Shown here in pieces: positions 23,346 through 35,521 of a DNA stretch of 64,000 nucleotides. The stretch spans positions 62,001 to 126,000 of the forward strand of contig JBANDB010000015.1 of the NCBI GenBank assembly GCA_037576215.1, in the 5' to 3' direction. This DNA comes from Armillaria gallica. Its lineage: Eukaryota > Basidiomycota > Agaricomycetes > Agaricales > Physalacriaceae. The notes beneath the pieces were generated by a model. That model searched no databases. It saw only the letters and a list, made by a program, of their open reading frames with translations, and was not told the DNA's origin. Positions within the stretch are counted from its first letter, which is position 1. Each line of letters begins with the position of its first letter. A program made the position numbers and the translations under genes.

Positions 23346-24320
23346 TTTATTCGTCATAGGTGACAGAGCGATGCGAGACTTCTACAAACTGGGAAATATG
23401 CTGTGGCGCCCTTCTCGAGGCTGAGCGCATCGCCACAATTTTATTGTATGTGCTTCCTGGGGGTGATATGCTTCTCATTGAGTGATAAGCGGACACCAAA
23501 TAGAGGCTCGCACTCGTTACCCATACTCTGCCATACCCCATAGATTTTTGGATCCACTGACCTCGTTTGCAGGGAAATTGATGCCATAAACCATACCTCG
23601 GCCATACCCCATATCCCATAGCTTTTTACAAGAATCTCCTCTCTGGCACCCCATACATTTGCCAGTCCGGGGTCAAAATTTGACTAAATATTGGTGATTT
23701 TAAGAATCCGTGTCATCGGGACATTCAAAATATGACTATGCTGAGATATATGTACCCCCGCTAGGTTGAAAACAGGAGGGGGCACCACAGAAAAAGGGCA
23801 AGATTTAGGAACAAGTACATGCCAAAATCACGTGTCATAACACCAGATAACCCGGAGAACCCCTTATAAGCAAGGTAAACATTAGGATTGGTTATAAAGA
23901 TAAGTCACATATCTCAAATTCATAATAAGGGGAATATGAGTTCAAATATAATAACAAATAAACCCAGTGAATGACTACATACCTTTACAATCTGAGCTGC
24001 AATGGGCTGGAGATAATATTTACATATAAGGATTTGAGGAGGTTATAACACTTATCAAAGATTTTATGACAGATTGGTCTGAATTACTGAATATAATAGC
24101 TTACTAGGTCATCATAACTCATATATATCAGTTGGGATCACCACTTTCAGTGCACGAGGCACTGATGGACAGTAATGTGACATTGTTTGGTATAGTAACA
24201 ACAAACAATAGTAGTATCTTGAGCAAAGAGTGAACACTGAACTTGGCCAAAGTCTATGAAACCAGCCAAACCAGCAGTAGCTGACTGACTGCAGGCCCAA
24301 GGAAAACTCCAAGAGACCAA

Positions 24321-25282
24321 TGAAAGGTGCTGAGTGCCTATGAAGATGTGACATGCTACACACACCACACTACACTAAACACTCAGTAATTGCGGTTTGA
24401 AGGGAGGCATGTTATACCAGGTTACGACACTTTGTACTGTAGGATACAAGTTCCAGGTGCAATGAATATGATTTGTATAAATAATATATTGCGGTTTCCA
24501 CTCTAAGTCTGACGTGTCACTGAACACAAACTTAAACTGATACAGAATAACTGCCTGGTGCAGGTTCTGAACTTGTGCTGGCTGCCTGGTGCAGTTTCAA
24601 TACTGATACGTTGCACCTGGTTGCGACTTAAAACACACTGACTGGTTCTGAACTGTTTCTTGGGTCTGACTTTCTGTTTCTAGCTTAATTCTGTTTGCTT
24701 GCTTGTCTGTTCTTGCACACACAAAGTGACCAGGTCACAATCTTTCTATTCCAGGTGAGTCTACAACTTGAAGCTCTTAACCAATAAACCTGTGCTATTT
24801 GCCTGGTAGTGTTCCAGGGGTCAGAAACCTGATTCCCCACTAGATACATGACCTGTATTTATACTATCCTACTGATACACTATTACCAATCCTTTTTACT
24901 ACTGACTAATATGCTTGCTGACCCAGCCTGGTGAGGATAAACACTCTGCCTGGCAGATATTATCTCATCCACAGCTACCAGGTCGATTGATCTCTTATAA
25001 AATCTGGAGATCACATATCGGTGCCTGCTAGAAAGCCAGATCTGGCTGTACCAGGTTGACCGGGTAGCCTGGACTATCAGCTACTGGGTAGAATCCCTGT
25101 GCTTCGTTCTTGGTTTTTACATGTCTTGCTTTATGGTTCCTGGGGAACCTTCTCATTGCTAGTGGTACTTACTGCTGGTTTCTTACTTATTGTAGTTAGA
25201 TAAACTTGCTTGAATTAATTTACAGTGAACTTTATATGTGATTTTCAGAGGTGTATGCTGGGCAGGCATATCACTAACTACA
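24321..25282 (+). repeat. 0.96-kb direct repeat, copy A
   Basis: Begins tgaaaggtgctgag and matches 35522-36483 closely for the first 650 bp (tattgcggtttccactctaag, ctgcctggtgcag, caggtcacaatctttctattc). The match is then more diverged to about the phrase ggtgtatgctgggcaggcatatcac. The second copy lies immediately upstream of the LINE reading frames. Copy A is therefore either a stray 5' part of the same LINE family or a solo LTR of another element. No primer-binding site follows it. Confidence 0.6.
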
Positions 25283-28200
25283 CTGCAAAAATTGCAATGG
25301 GAAAAGGCACTAACCTTCAAGAGGGGACCCAAGACCTAGTCAAGTGTCAATGTCATCGTTGCAAACATGATCAGAAGCATTCTCAGTGTCTTGGACCTTG
25401 TCGGTATCTGTGTATCTGCTAGATTACTGAGAAAGACAGAAAATGAAGAAGACAACATACTTGCAATATGCTTCAGTATGCCAGGCTCTCAAGTATCCTG
25501 AAGCACTGATTTATCCAAACAGATGCCATACTGTCATAGAAAACAGTGATGTCGAGAGCATCATCCTGCTCGATCCACCTATTCTCTGAAGATAGAGCAT
25601 ATGGTGTCTATGAAATCTATCAGACAGTTTATCAGCCAGCTGACATTATCTCACCTATGGGAGTAAAGAGCACTACAGCACAAGGAACTGAGTTATTGAC
25701 ATTGTAGCAGATGCCAGGCACAAAATATCGTCTAGTATGCCAAGAATAGTCAGTATATGTATGTATATATGCATATATGCTGTCGAACATGGTGGCATAC
25801 CGCACATATAGCACATTTCTGTCATTGTGTCCTTGCTGTTGTGATTCTCATCCTCTTCACCTTCATGTCCCTGTAAGCACATAGCTATCCTTCCATGAGA
25901 GCTCCCTCTACCCATTGTCGAGTTTTTGCCAGTATTAGGGAACTGACACTTGATGGTCAGTTTTTTCGACACAATCTTGCTTGAAGGTTTGCTGGAGCCT
26001 TGGTGGACCATGGGAATGAGTCACGAGTCCAAGACTCTTATTGTAATGTTCTCACTGCCTTGGTTTTCAAAGAGACAGAAGACAGAGGCATGGCAGGAAG
26101 ATGGCAGTAGAAAGGAAGAAAGGCAAGAATTAATTGATGTGGTCCATCACATCTGTGACATGATGCCAATTTTGGAAACTCCAGCCTTCAATTCACAGAC
26201 TTAGCATTGCTGCAGGGAATGTGTAGCATTATGCTTCCTGCACCTAAAGCCAGTGCATTCATCTATCCATGGGTATATGTTTACAACAAAATTGTTCTCC
26301 TACTATGGGGCTCTGTTTCTGAAATGCATCTATCATCCTTCAGACTTCTCTTTACTGTCAGACTTCAGTCACATCTGCAAGCTTTGCTGTGGCCTCCTAT
26401 GACCTGGTTACAAATTCTTACAAACCAAAATAAACCTGGCCTGGTATTTTCAGAGGCTACATTATCTTACAACCTTGAACTGATAGGATTAAAATAGGAA
26501 ACATCCCACAATAACCCCATGGCTTGTTTACTTAGGTATATGAACATGCCTTTTCTTTATACTGGGCTATATACAAAGCCACCTTATGTAAGGGTAGGTA
26601 ACCTTTTCTCACTTTTTGTGGTGCTGACAAATTTACTTTCAGGAAGTTGCCGAAGAAGTGCCACTCGAGTGCTGTCATCAGAATAATTGATGGGACTAGG
26701 CAAAAGTGCCAAAAACAGGTGTCTTTGGTGTGTTTAACCTTTCTAAGTGATAGACTGAAGCAAAATACAGCATAATATGACCAAAAGACTTGGTTAAAAA
26801 TCTATTAAAATCTTGAATTTTACACATGACCATCCTCATAGCCCATACTCCCTCATAACCCAGAGTTAGGAGGGTCCACTGAATGCTATGGGTTATAAGA
26901 GAGGTGACTGTAGTGCTCCAAAGGTCGCCTCCCCATTACGTTCACCTATGAAGAACACAAGTAGAAGATTGGACATCCAGAAGAGTTCCCTTGGCATAGT
27001 AACCCAAGTGAAGCGAATGTGTCAAATGCACATAGTGCAGATTATTGGTTAAGTATCATAAGGCAGGAAGAAGGTGGAATAATTCTGAAGACGATAAGCA
27101 GGCAGTGGTACTGTCAGACCAACAAGGGGGTTGCAGGCCATCAGCCTGGCATATCTGGTTGGTCAGTTGGTCAGTCAAAAAGGTTGCTAAAAATAAATTT
27201 GCTAGTCCAAGTAAATTAGCATCTGAGTACCTCATACTGAGTTAAAATGACCACATAACATGTATAAATGACCCAGAACACCTTCAGATCCAGAGAGAGG
27301 CATTCCAAAGCAAAGAAATGTGAATTTTCAATTGAATGAGTAGCATTTAGTTCCTTCTCTTGCTTGGACTTAATATTCTATGAGGTGTGTTTACCTAGAA
27401 AGATGAGTATTAAACCAGAAGTATCATGCATGCACAGTAGGGAAGTGGACTCACCATTAGTATTATAGGCTGTATAGACACAGTGAGACATGGAAGTACA
27501 ACAGAAGGGGGGGGGCCCTTGATCTGGAACCACCATCATCCCATGGATGAGGTGGCAGGTAATTGGGCTCCTGGCTGCAGAGCACAGTCAGAGCTGAAGA
27601 GATCACTCCCACCACCATGCAAGTGGACATCCACGAAGGATGAGACCGGTTTTTAGGAGTTCAAACACACACTGCAAAATGAAACAATGATGTAATCAGT
27701 ACTTTTAGTATGTGATCGATGACAATGAGAGATACTCATCATATAAAGAAAGAAAATACACAAATTCTTCTATGTAAGGCGAAATCCTGTGGGCCATTGC
27801 CACGATATGCAGGGGAGACCCCTGCAGACCTCCCTGCCCTTGCCAGGTGGCTGACTCTGTCAAGGCCCTTAGCCAGGGAGGCTCACTCAATGGAATGCTT
27901 GCCAGCTTGCATTGTTCACAGGAGAACTTGACAAAGCTTGCTTGGCATACCACCAGCTCTCATTGTCTCATGTTCTACATGCCCTTCGGGCATGATAAAG
28001 CACTTTAACATAGACTGAATAAATTATATTATATTATTACATTTGTATTGACACAATATCAGTAAGGCCAAATCTAACACACTTTCTGAATGCTGGAACA
28101 GGGATGATGGTTGCCGGTGATGAAGTATTTGGGGTGAGAATAACTGGGGAGATAGATGCCACACTGCCAAATGGGATTGATTTCATGCTGCATAGCATTT

Positions 28201-28600
28201 CAGACTGTTCCAGAGTGTCAGGTACAAGAACATGAGGTTTGTCAGGGACTTGCTGTGGTTTACATGGTGTTGACGGTTTTGGCTGGCTCCGCCTGAATCA
28301 TTTCCACTGCAGTTTATGGGGTGTTGACAGCTATGGATGGCTTTGCTTGTACAGTTTTCCTGGCAGTGTTGAAGAGTACTGGGGAGTGCATTGAGCATAC
28401 TGTACTAGGCAACTTGGAGGATGGGGGCAAAAGTATTGCTGCAGTGCAATACTAAGCTTCTCAGGTAAGGGATATCTTGTCACATGCAGCTCCTCATGGT
28501 GAGTAAGGCAGTGAATCATAGTGTTATGTCTGTGAATAATTTATGTGAGTGTCCAGTAGTTAATAGGCAGAAAACAGAATTATAACTTACACATCTTCAA
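25283..28600. other. Decayed transposon-like sequence without assignable genes
   Basis: CpG-poor sequence with short broken frames. One frame (25225-25422) has a Cys-rich end (CQCHRCKH...CLGPCRYLCIC), but it stops and I cannot place it in a family. Two diverged tandem units of about 60 bp lie at about 28248-28370 (gtttaca/tgg.gtgttgacag/ggatggct). An imperfect hairpin (atgcccttcgggcat) lies near 27980. Nothing else is supported. Confidence 0.35.
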
Positions 28601-28603
28601 TTT

Positions 28604-29075
28604 TCAGTTTTCATTTGAATGGTGATAATTGGAATGGCAATACAGGAGGAGGCTGGGCACATGTTGGTGGAGAATAATGATGCTCATGGCCATCAAGATG
28701 CTGTATAATGTTGCTTGAATTGAGTGCTGGTCCTTCATCAAAAGGCAAGCTTGGCCATTGGCTGTCTTTTTTGAATTTGTGGCATATTGTAGCTTCTTGG
28801 CTGGTTTGAGATGGAAGGGTATGATAGTGAGATGCTGATTTGAGCAATGTTGCTCAATCAATGTTGATCAATATGTTCAATCAATATGCTATTTTTACAT
28901 ATGTCTATCTCAGTGATTACCTCAGGCCTCATTTCTCTTCTCCTTGACCATTGGAGAAAATTTAATTAGCTTCTTCTGTGAATGGCAAGCAGGACCCAAC
29001 TCAGCCTCAACTTCATTATCTCCCTCACTACTAGTAGTATTGCAAGATTGCTGTGGCTTGTCTTGCGACATAGAA
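28604..29075 (-). pseudogene. Short minus-strand coding remnant next to the MULE
   Basis: Minus-strand frames encode MSQDKPQQSC... (from 29071, about 50 codons with an acidic stretch) and then a segment with SQWPSLPFDEGP (28611-28847). The latter resembles the tail of basidiomycete MULE-type transposase proteins as I remember them. A splice junction between the two is possible but not clear. I treat it as a remnant of a second MULE copy or of an accessory frame. Confidence 0.3.
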
Positions 29076-29168
29076 TAATCTGAAGACAAGATTTTGTATT
29101 CAATAAACAATAATATTATAAGATATAATCATACCATTTAACTCTGAAAGATCTTGATATGATCTGAG

Positions 29169-32156
29169 TCAATCCTGCATTGTCACAGAGATATACTCAT
29201 CCAATTGATCCAACTCCAATAGACTGGCATCAATGTCAAGTATATTTCATAGAGTATGGAACAAAGTATTATCTGCTCGCTGAAGGGCCATGAGCACTGT
29301 AGTGAGCTTAGCATCATGAGAAAGCTTGGCCAATGACACATTAGAGGTGATTGAGCTGTTGTCAAAACTGCTAATATCATGTATATCAGATCCAGCTGTT
29401 GCATTAATTGAAATAGAATTGTTGTTAAGCACAAAGTCAGTCTGAGTGGCCAGCCTAGACTTGGACACCATATGAACTGGACTTGACAGCACTGATGGAA
29501 AGATGAATGATGTCATTGGTGTTTCAGGAATGATTTCAAATGACCACAAGCGACATAAACACAATGGAGTATCTTGTGGCTAGGGAAACAGGTCGCCAAT
29601 ATCTGTAGATAGACACTCCATGTCATCAACACTAGGACCAATACTAGCTTCATCTATATCAGTATCTTCATTGTCGTCCAATTTCTGCTCTTGCACTAGC
29701 CAATCTTCCATGAGATTTGTTTCATAGTCTACACCAGTAGATTGCACTGAAAGAGAAGTGTTATAATTTATTCATTTTCTTTATGTAAGTGCCTCTTATC
29801 TTATCTTCAGTGCTTATCTTATCTTATCTTATTCTTAGGATCCACGACTCCATGGAGCCATGACATTGCGACACAGTCACTGTTGTTCACCTTATGATAT
29901 TTCTGCTTCTTTCTTGCAATGGTGCACTTATTATTAGACCCCTCACTTTAGTATATAAGTACTGTAGCTCAAGCTGTATATTCCCTAGCTTTGAGCTAAA
30001 GTTTATTCATACTGAACCACATTCATTCTTGCTAAGTGCTTAGAGACTTAGTCCAGAACATCCTTTCATCACAAGACTTAATGGTGACTGTACGAACACG
30101 ATACAGCCATTATTTACTCTTGATTGGACCTCAGGTCTAACAAGAAGAATCTGTTGTTTGAGTCAACATCTGAAGAGAGGTGAGATAGCTGTGATTTGCT
30201 TTGTTGTCTGAAAGTTCTGTGAAAAAGTTGGGCATAACATGTGTGATGATGAGAAAAATCCACATGTCAATTCTTGGCAGTCAGCCATCATGCATATATG
30301 GTGCAAAATATTTGCCCTTGATGTGTCTGTTGAACAATTCTAAGGGATTGGTTGTATGAGCAATTTGATCAAGTGGGACATCCAGTAGTTCAGCAGCCTG
30401 CTTGGTGCCTGCCAGTGACCAAGATTTCCAATAGGACTCCAGGGAGATATTGCTATTGAAGTAGTCCAGAAAAGTGATGGCAGCTATACCTTGGAGCTTT
30501 GGTACTTTGTTGCGATTTTTTAAGAGCTGAGTGAAATATTGGCATTGGTCCTCATAGAGCTGTTTTGCCTCATTGTATTGATGCACTTCCTTAAGCAGCT
30601 TCATGAGAAGTGAGGCAAGACATTGGTAAATATCATTTCTTGCATCTCCTTTGGGTATATATCATAGATTCTTGCTGAGTCCATTTCACCATGCCTGCCA
30701 GACATGGAAGGTGCACAGAAGAAGAAATACACCAGGCCAGTTCACAGCCAGCACCTTGCATTCACAGGCATCATTGTCTGTGTTTTCAACCCATATCTCA
30801 AACACCTCACCTCTTGCATTTGTACCCAGTCCAGACTTGAAATGTTCAAGAAGATCAAGGAGCTCTCTGTTATAATCAGCATGGACAGCCTTTGCATCCT
30901 TTCGAGCGCTAAAGAGTATGAAGCTGAGAGGGATGCCACACTTGTTCTCATCTATAGCTAGAAGGATTCCCAACAAGACATGTGATGATGAGAATCCAAA
31001 TGTCAGATCCATCAGAATCTGGTTTTGATGACCATAACGCCAAGCAGCTTCTTGTTGTTGTGAGGTAGAGATGATCAATTTGAAGTGAGATTCATGCCCA
31101 TGTTTGAGGATTACATGCAGCTGGTAGTGAAGGGAAGCCATTGTCAGAAGAGCAGAAGGGTGCTTCAGATTCTTTGCTTAGAACCATAGCTCAATGTTCT
31201 CTTCAGCAGCAGAACATTGTGGGATTCTATGCTCTCATGCCAGCATTCGGTACAGAGATGTAGAGTTGTATGATGTCAGAAAAAGCAGTGTATCTTGTCA
31301 CCTTGATGAGAGCCCAGATTATCCTTAGTATATTCTTTACACCTCGAGTGAACAACATGCATCGGTATGTTCTGATGAAGAAGGCTAAGAGTGAGATCAC
31401 AGATATTTGGGTCAAGAGGAAGGTGTGGGTTTCAAACCATCTCGGTTTGTTCTAAGCAGGATTCAGAGTGATCAAGGATGCCAGAGAGTTTGATAACAGC
31501 CACAATGATACTGTCTTTAGAAAGCAGTGAATTAAGAACACGATGTACCACTTGAAATTAAGAAAATGACTTACTGTTCTGCTCATCATGCATAGTAATG
31601 AGTTGTACATAGCTCAGCATCCAACATTCCTCCAAGGTATTTGACATTTGTTCTCTGAGGCTGCAAATCTCCCTTGCATGTGATCCACACCACACTGACA
31701 TTGATACACATGCTCAAACCTCTTCCATCACTTATCTTCATCTTCAGATGCATTCTGTGATTTTGACTTCTTGGAAGTATGGAACTTGCTGTCAGTTCGG
31801 ATGATTGAATACTTATTCTACATGTCATGCTTGTTGTGTGTAGGTATATAAAGGTTGAGGCAGCCAATCAGATTCATAGCTGCAGCTGAAAACACTGTTT
31901 TAATCCTGCTTTCAATCAGCCACATGATTTTCTTACCTTGCTGTTCTCGTGTATAGTCAAATCTTCTTACATCAATTCCGACTGCCTCCACATGAGTGTC
32001 TAACTCTGCAAGACTCTGGGAGGATAGATGCAGGATATTTCTGGGAACAGAAGGTGTGACACTATTCTTGGGCTTATTGGGTGCAGGAACATTCTCAAGT
32101 CCTGGAACAATGAGGTTGCTGAGTGGGTCAGATAGAGACAGAGAGTGAGGCATCAT
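29169..32156 (-). pseudogene. Mutator-like (MULE) transposase, decayed
   Basis: Read from 32156 down to 29169. Recognisable pieces in order: an N-terminal region (PAPNKPKNSVTPSVPRN); a Cys motif YQCQCGVDH (about 31690) followed by VQLITMHDEQN; then the catalytic core with LMDLTFGFSSSHVLL (first Asp), VENTDNDACE (second Asp) and LLCTFHVWQAW (the MULE C-x2-H motif). After the core come NPLELFNRHIKGKYFAPYMHDG and an acidic C-terminus ending near 29171. Frameshifts and at least six in-frame TGA codons break it. At several of them the family has Arg, as in MHDG-stop-LPRID (30281-30283) and HVWQAW-stop-NGL. About 29760-30130 is an insertion or intron rich in ttatc repeats that looks LTR-like (tatataagtactg at about 29951). 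Confidence 0.75.
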
Positions 32157-32849
32157 TGTATGCTTGTAATACAGGAGAAAAAGGAGTGATTATAGTCATG
32201 TTGCATCCATGCCAATGATAACATCACTGCCACTTTGATGGTTTTTCATAATGATGTCACCACCTTCAAGTCCCATAAAGTATCTATCATGCACTGGCCC
32301 TATCATAATTTCATCCCAAACCCAAATCTCATAGTGTGAGTTTAAATTCCCCTCGTTTTTAAGGTCTTAGGATGGGCAGAGTGCCATACTTATCGATTCA
32401 GTACAAACAATGTCCAGAGTAGTCAAAACTCACAAGCAAAATTAACAGACATACACAATATGTACATATGCCTAATACTAGGAAGAATATGTGAGTGATC
32501 AGTGAGCACCTAGAGAAGCAAGCTAAGTTGAACAAGGTACATCACAGACCTTTGTGGAACTACCACCTGCTGCCCATCATTGCAATCCACACACTGCACA
32601 AAACTTCTTCCCCCATGCTCTTCCTTCATTGTCACCAATGAGTTTGAATCCTGCAAAACACCAGAAGAACAAGGACAGAGGTATTGCAGGAGAAAGGGCA
32701 GAATTCCAGCTACAAACACCAACAAGATGATGCACAGTGAGCTCAGCTCCATTGCATCTGCCCTTAGGATCTACAATCATCATCCAGGACCATCAGAAGG
32801 GCAAACAAAAGAACAAAAGTCAGCAGGACAAGCAGCTACCAAACCAAAA

Positions 32850-33245
32850 CTCACTGCAGGAAAACAATGTCTTTATGGATGACAACCAACCCCCTCCAGT
32901 CTAACCCCCTGTCCACAACACCACACCCACACTGTCACCCACATTCATCTTCCTGAATGACAAATATGACACATGCTTACAGTCCACAGTCTCTGTGAGC
33001 ATCTCCCCTCACCACAACAAACCATTACCAATGACAAACTAGCCCCCCCCCCCTTCATTGTTGTCATTGAGCTGGCGGGAGATATTTAAGATGTTCTCCT
33101 GCACCAACAGATACTTACTCTCAATGACAGCCTGGCCTTTCACATCATGCCTGCTGACTGCAGAGACCTGTCCTGGGCAGTGTGGTTCTTCAAAGCCAAT
33201 GAGCCCATCATTACTGGTGACACACTTGGAAAGCATTCACATGTG
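32850..33245 (+). pseudogene. Unrecognised decayed coding segment
   Basis: One plus frame reads through with three or four stops: FIFLNDKYDTCLQSTVSVSIS, then FIVVIELAGDI, then LNDSLAFHIMPADCRDLSWA, then VWFFKANEPIITGDTLGKHS. It ends at a TAA near 33246. The amino-acid texture is protein-like over about 130 codons and is spanned by a tract of about ten C at 33043-33052. I do not recognise the family; it is probably another transposon remnant. Confidence 0.35.
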
Positions 33246-33259
33246 TAATTTCATGAAAT

Positions 33260-34200
33260 GTATGAATACATACATTTTATAAAACCTGGATACTAAGGCA
33301 ATGAGATATACATTAGAGTGCAATTTCCTACGTGTGGGCAATGAAATACCTTGAGTGATGTTTAGTGAAGTGCATGGCTTAACTGTAGAGTGATACTATA
33401 AGGGTCACACTAAGTATAAAGTCCCAGCACTTGACACTGAGTGCACTGACAATGCACAGACAATGCATGCTAAGAATAGAAACAGAGAAGCTCAGGAGAT
33501 AATTAATACTTTATGTAGCCTTGATCTATGATGCACAAGGCACTGCCATGCCAGTAGCTAGTGCTCTAGACCTCAGAATGTCAGAATCAAGAGTAAAACC
33601 GATGTCTCTGACTTCGGCCAATGTGTGTGAGGCCTAGACTAAGAGCTGGTGGTCCTAGAAGACCATGGAAGTCACTAGAAGATATTATTACCAGAAATGT
33701 GAGTTGCATGGTAGGCTACAACTCCGAGGAGATACTAGGGAATGTCAGTATGCATGGATAGTGTGGCTAACCAATGTCACACCACTGAGAGACCAGGATC
33801 TGGCCCCGAGCTGGAGCTCTGAGTAAGCACCAAGCAATGGTATAATTATGGTGACATGTGCAGGACCCAGGAAAGGAAGTTCTGCAAGCCAAGAGTTACT
33901 ATTTAAGGTTGTATTAAATTGTAGAGTGCATAGTATATAAATACTGTAGTGTAGTAATAATGTACAAGTTTTGGACCCCCCTTGTTGGAGCGCAAAAGCC
34001 CTCAGCTTAGCGCTCTAGCTTCAGGATTTGTTTGTGACTTCAAGTGAGAGAATAGACCTTTTATTGATAACATTTGAGTGACTTGAGTATTGTGTGCAAG
34101 GCGTAGAAAGCTAACACAGGACTTGGGTACTGTTTGAGTGATTGGTTGACTTGCGCTCTAACCTGAGAATAAGAGATTTGTGTCATTGGAGACGCGCTCT
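33260..34200. other. Non-coding, possible LTR-type sequence
   Basis: No open frames of note. A tatataaatactg phrase at about 33933 and a run of short promoter-like and repeated phrases before a gag-like remnant suggest the 5' LTR and leader of a decayed LTR retrotransposon. I cannot define its ends. Confidence 0.3.
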
Positions 34201-34239
34201 TGAGTTTTGAGGTTTTCTTGTGATATGAGGTGCTACAGG

Positions 34240-34440
34240 TGGCAGAGGTTCAAACCCTTTGGCTTTTGGGCAGCGTTTCTTGTTGTGCAAGATACTACAG
34301 GCAGCAGAGGTTCAAACCCTTTGGCTTGTCGGACAGGGTTTATTTTGGTTATTGCATCTCTGGATCGCATAGGTTTGAACCCTGTGGGTCTATGATCGGT
34401 TTGGAAGCTTGATCACATAGGTTCAAATCCTGTGGCTTGA
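34240..34440 (+). repeat. Four spaced T-arm/B-box-like repeats
   Basis: The phrase aggttcaaaccctttggctt occurs at about 34247 and 34309. Variants lie at about 34370 (taggtttgaaccctgtggg) and 34419 (taggttcaaatcctgtggctt). Each resembles a tRNA T-stem-loop, with GGTTCAAATCC close to the Pol III B-box consensus. No A-box or full cloverleaf is present, so these are not tRNA genes. Confidence 0.55.
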
Positions 34441-34862
34441 GTGGACATGTTTTGAAGGGTTTCTGCTTAGAGTGCAAGCTTTAAGTCATGTTTAGGGTGT
34501 GTTTAAGTTGTTTGTGGTCACCTGTGTGTGTTGCACGAGACTTATTAAGGGTTTTGTTGGTGTGTGGTGATGTGTTGTGTATTGTAGTACACCTTGCCTT
34601 GAGGCCTGGCGACATCTGTCACCCCTCTTGTTATAAAAGCCTTTGGACTTAGAGAGATCTAGATACCCTATGAGCACTATCGCTATACATGTGTATCATA
34701 TATTCTGAGAGTTTAGTTGTTTTGCTTCAATCTGCATCTATTGCATAATATCCCCCCAAGAACTTGAGGGTTTGTGTGTGTAGTGTTGGGTGTGAGTGCT
34801 ATCAGTGTCTTTGACACTGTTGCATTTCTAGCCTGTGCACACAGAGTCTCTTCACCGGGACC

Positions 34863-35420
34863 ATGGAGGAGATGATGAGGATTGCCAACCACCTGTGCTT
34901 CATCATTCTACAAGGCCTGTGGACAGATGTAACCCTCTGCAAAATGATATACCAGGCAGCCAGTAACTGTACTGACCCTGTCGACACTGTCATTTTCAAT
35001 GTGCTGAAGGATAGCTTTGTCAAGTACAGAGGTGCCAGAAGCACCCAATGTTGGGTCCCTCTTGAAGCCACTGTCATCAGCCACCACCACCCAGGAGTGG
35101 AACAGCCTCCAAAGCCATGTCAGGAAGAAAATGATCAACAACAGCAACATCAGCATCACACCAGCACTCCTGAAAAGCAGTAACCTGTACTGCACCATCT
35201 GCAAACTTGACACTCACCCTCCCTTCAACTGCTCCTATACAAGGGGTAATGCTGTCTTCCCAGGTCTGACCAAGCCGATTGTTGGCAGACAGTACAATGA
35301 ACAGCAGAATGCAAGTAGCTGAGGAGGTGGACGTGGCAGTAGAGGAAGGGGAGGCTGATCTGGACATAACAGACAAGCAGGATGCAACACCCAGGGTGGT
35401 AGGACTCAATACTAGACTAC
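34863..35420 (+). pseudogene. Gag-like remnant with a CCHC-type knuckle and RGG tail
   Basis: Frames between 34863 and 35420 encode helical-looking sequence, then YCTICKLDTHPPFNCSYT. This has the C-x2-C-x4-H-x4-C spacing of a retroviral-type zinc knuckle. It is followed by a Gly/Arg run (GGGRGSRGRGG). At least one frameshift lies between the first part and the knuckle, and two TGA codons sit in the RGG run where Arg would be expected. The sequence is cut at 35522 by the start of the next repeat. Confidence 0.4.
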
Positions 35421-35521
35421 TCTTGTAATGTTGGACAATTAATACACATTGAGACTGCTGCACACTATCTGGGGTTGTAAGTGTGAATGTAGAATATTAT
35501 AAACCCTCCTGAGTAATACAC

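Noticed and set aside
27500..33052. G and C homopolymer tracts (near 27508 and 33043) as functional elements
   Set aside because: Isolated short runs in decayed sequence; likely slippage.
34240..34440. tRNA genes or a CRISPR-like array
   Set aside because: Units have a T-arm-like part only, no A-box or acceptor stem, and spacing and sequence vary. This is a eukaryotic context.
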